In this document: one piece after another, positions 22,026 through 23,942 of the stretch
Numbering within the stretch: the first letter of the stretch is position 1
Layout of the letters: each line of letters begins with the position of its first letter
Origin: Gnetum montanum
Taxonomy: Eukaryota; Streptophyta; Gnetopsida; Gnetales; Gnetaceae
Direction of reading: 5' to 3'
NCBI GenBank assembly: GCA_015680685.1
Contig: MNCI01018185.1
Location: 1-23,942, forward strand
DNA length: 23,942 nt
Notes under the pieces: generated by a model
Databases searched by the model: none
Told to the model about the DNA's origin: nothing
Seen by the model: only the letters and a program-made list of their open reading frames with translations
Program-made: the position numbers and the translations under genes

Positions 22026-22811
22026 CAACAAGAGCACAATTATGACTTCAATAATATCAGATTCTCAAAGATGTTGTTTTTTAGTTATGACTTTAAGCAA
22101 AAAAGCTTTCTGTAAAAGTTGAATAATTATTTTGTTTCCTACAATATTAATGTCTTTTTATCTTGGAGACTCATGGATGTGAAGATTTCAACTTTCATTG
22201 TTATTTGTTCATTTTTTTCTAATTGAAGTTTTCTTTTATCTTTAGAGGGAGTTTTTTTCTTCCTTTTACAAGAAATCTTTTAGTAAGAAGTGAAAACCTA
22301 TGAATGCACTTCCTAACAAGGGCAAGGCTTAATCCTTTTCCTATCCCAAAGAGGAGACTTTTCAAGATTGGTTGTCAGGATGAAAACCTAAAAAGGCATT
22401 GCCAAAATTGTTGGGCTTTTTCTTTGGACCCTCTCTTCATTAATCTATTGTACTTTGACTTTTTTAGTATTATTATTCATTTTTTAAAGTCCAAGACACA
22501 TCCCACACCCCACAAACCCCCACCACACCTACTCCATAAATTGACCAAGCAGCAATGGGGATAACAAAAATAAATCATATAAGTTTTTTGTTGCAATATT
22601 ATAACACTATCTTAAATGGTAGTATATTAATTAGACAATTTACATTATCTTGGAATGAGAACTAAGAAGGGGTTTGTTGAAATTAAAACAATCATTTATA
22701 TGTACTCCTAAATTATACATCTAAACTATACAATTACTACATAGAACATCATGTTGTCTCAACATACTTTTTGAGATTGAGTTTGGGGAGTGGTGGGATG
22801 TGGAGGGGAGT
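22026..22811. other. AT-rich spacer
   Basis: No gene was found. A C-rich stretch (about 22500-22530, CACACCCC-type) and a G-rich stretch (22782-22808) stand out from the AT-rich background. Confidence 0.4.
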
Positions 22812-22948
22812 GTTGGAACCCCAAAATAATTATCATATAGGAATACCCAAAGATATATAACTTAGGATTGTCCACCAAAATTGAACCCATGACTTAAAGC
22901 TTTTAAATCAAGAGTCATTACCACTAGGTTAACACCTCATTATTTGTC
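22812..22948 (-). repeat. SINE-like repeat, copy B, with tRNA-type A and B boxes
   Basis: Read on the minus strand, an A-box-like TAACCTAGTGG starts at 22931 and a B-box-like GGTTCAATTTT starts at 22887. The 44-nt spacing equals that of the two promoter boxes in a tRNA gene. Apart from one or two mismatches in the A box, the departures (GGTTCAA for GGTTCGA) are those expected of CpG decay. The body then matches copy A at 6538-6625 and 7060-7104. It is most likely a tRNA-derived SINE, or a repeat containing one. Confidence 0.6.
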
Positions 22949-23230
22949 ATTCCCACCTTGTTGGAGTTATTAAGTTAGGAATGGATGAGTTTATCATCAT
23001 GCTTTTTTCTTAGAGGATTAGTTGGTCTTCCTCCCTCGTCTGGACTAATTGTTCACTTTTAGTAGTTAGGTTAGATAGTAAGTGAAATAGGGCTTCCAAC
23101 AATAGTTTGTCTTTGTGGTTGAGGATAGCTCATTGTATAATATTTCCTAAGTTCCTAGGCTTAGGGATGATGACTTTATGCATTTATTTAAGCACATAAC
23201 TTTGTTGGCCTTTGATGAGATGCGACATGC
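22949..23230. other. Spacer before the LTR-like block
   Basis: No gene is seen. It may contain the upstream part (U3) of the LTR-like block that follows, but no boundary is evident. Confidence 0.35.
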
Positions 23231-23234
23231 ATTG

Positions 23235-23283
23235 TGCCGCGATATCGCATCTTTCCCTGCGATATTGCGTACGCGATATCGCG
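23235..23283. repeat. Palindromic GCGATATCGC cluster
   Basis: CCGCGATATCGC near 23237 is the inverted copy of GCGATATCGCGG near 23273. The core GCGATATCGC is itself a palindrome, and a near-copy (GCGATATTGC) lies between them. It sits 20-65 bp upstream of the TATA box, where a cis-regulatory site would act. Confidence 0.75.
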
Positions 23284-23298
23284 GTCCGCCACCATATC

Positions 23299-23306
23299 TA
23301 TAAATA
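23299..23306 (+). promoter_or_regulatory. TATA box of the LTR-like block
   Basis: TATAAATA follows the palindromic cluster. Transcription would be expected to begin around 23330. Confidence 0.6.
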
Positions 23307-23473
23307 AGAGGCGGCACTCCCTTCATTTCCCAATCCTGGCTAGAAGTAGCGAAACTCTGGCAGTTTGATCCCTCTAGAGTTAGAATTTTTCCCATGTGCC
23401 CGCAGTAGGAGTCCTAGAGTGAACGACTCTTTATTCGAGCAACTTTGTAACCTAAACACAAGTTGTGTACGAC

Positions 23474-23479
23474 AATAAA
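23474..23479 (+). terminator. Polyadenylation signal of the LTR-like block
   Basis: AATAAA lies about 175 bp downstream of the TATA box, in the position of an R-region polyadenylation signal. This is supported by context only. Confidence 0.45.
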
Positions 23480-23554
23480 GACGAACTTGATTGGATAAAC
23501 CTTGCAGTACATGGTTTTAATTATTGTTGTTATTTATTGCTTTCCTAGTGCGCA

Positions 23555-23841
23555 CGAGTACGACTTGATTACGAGCATCCACAGGTGTGTACGGCTAATC
23601 AAGGAATCAGCTGCTCGTCGCAACGTGTGAGTACGACTTGACTACGAGCATTGTGACTTCTTGGTAACCCAGTAGCGTATTCCAGGATCTGCGCTTGGTA
23701 ATCCCAGTAGTAGTCCAATGTGTACGGCTAGTTAAGGAATCGGCTACTCATCGCTAGGCTAGAACGTGTGATAAGTACGACTTGGCTACGAACATCCACG
23801 GGTGTGTACGGCTAGCCAAGGAATCGGCTACTTATCACACT
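23555..23841 (+). repeat. Three copies of a covarying compound hairpin
   Basis: Each copy has the order outer arm, CGA, inner arm CTTGnnTA, loop ending GTGTACGGC, inner arm, GAATCRGC, outer arm. Copy 1: inner arms 23565-23572/23597-23604, outer 23555-23561/23613-23619. Copy 2: inner 23638-23645/23730-23737, outer 23629-23634/23746-23751. Copy 3: inner 23782-23789/23814-23821, outer 23767-23778/23830-23841 (12 bp, perfect). Arms change together between copies. Confidence 0.8.
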
Positions 23842-23942
23842 TAGGCTAAATAGTTGTCTCAGTATGACCACTTCGAGCACTTGCGTTACGTGTGGTGATC
23901 CCAGTAACGATTAGCGTTTGGTAGCCATAGTTGCATAGTTCA

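Larger units (their letters stand above)
23231..23942 (+). mobile_element. Probable LTR promoter and leader of a younger retroelement (partial)
   Basis: Composition changes sharply: CpG becomes frequent after AT-rich spacer. In order come palindromic GCGATATCGC motifs, a TATA box (23299-23306), an AATAAA (23474-23479) about 175 bp later, and a structured repeat array. This order fits U3, R and U5 of an LTR. No primer-binding site or coding sequence is reached before the window ends, so superfamily and the LTR end are unknown. The retained CpGs suggest it is much younger than the element at 1-2877. Confidence 0.5.

Noticed and set aside
22304-22564. Pro/His-rich 86-codon open frame
   Set aside because: The Pro run comes from a C-rich simple stretch near 22500-22530. 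There is no domain or splice support.
23147-23395. 82-codon minus-strand open frame
   Set aside because: It runs antisense through the palindromic cluster and TATA box of the LTR-like block and shows no domain.
23555-23841. CRISPR-like or tRNA-like array
   Set aside because: The repeats are not evenly spaced identical units. The genome is a plant, and the arms do not form a cloverleaf or carry tRNA boxes.

Overview
The window looks like nuclear DNA of a seed plant, most likely a gymnosperm or another large, repeat-rich plant genome. The reasons are one gene with plant-type splice sites and introns of about 1.0-2.2 kb, AT-rich spacers, and many decayed retroelements (LTR elements, RTE-type and L1-type LINE fragments, a SINE-like repeat). 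Nothing is bacterial. The species is not readable from the sequence, and the gymnosperm guess is inference.

Layout. (1) 1-2877: most of a non-autonomous LTR retrotransposon, with the last 50 bp of the 5' LTR, a primer-binding site matching initiator tRNA-Met, one long gag-position reading frame, a polypurine tract and a complete 3' LTR. (2) 2878-7100: AT-rich spacer with a dead RTE-type reverse transcriptase (about 4500-5190), a tandem duplication at the only ambiguous base (5698), and a SINE-like repeat split by a 434-bp insertion. (3) About 7480-8373: the C-terminal part of a dead L1-type LINE. (4) About 8374-10416: promoter side of the one intact gene. (5) 10417-20422 and beyond: a nine-coding-exon gene for a 520-residue VHS-GAT protein of the plant TOM1-like (TOL) family, with a probable leader intron. 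Intron 5 holds an antisense RTE LINE end. (6) 20423-23140: 3' UTR, spacer, a second L1 C-terminal fragment and a second, inverted SINE-like copy that keeps tRNA-type A and B boxes. (7) About 23147-23942: a GC-richer, younger block that resembles an LTR promoter (TATA box, AATAAA), followed by three copies of a compound hairpin whose arms differ in a compensatory way.

Only the TOL gene is expected to make a cellular protein. By family knowledge it acts in ESCRT-dependent sorting of ubiquitinated plasma-membrane proteins. The rest is transposon sequence and its wreckage. The most unusual signals are the covarying hairpin array at the right edge, the long open frame kept in a gag-less element, the decayed GACGTC array in its LTR, and the SINE copy that serves as an empty site for the 434-bp insertion. 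Exon coordinates were read by hand from splice sites and checked by codon phase. No database search or alignment program was used.
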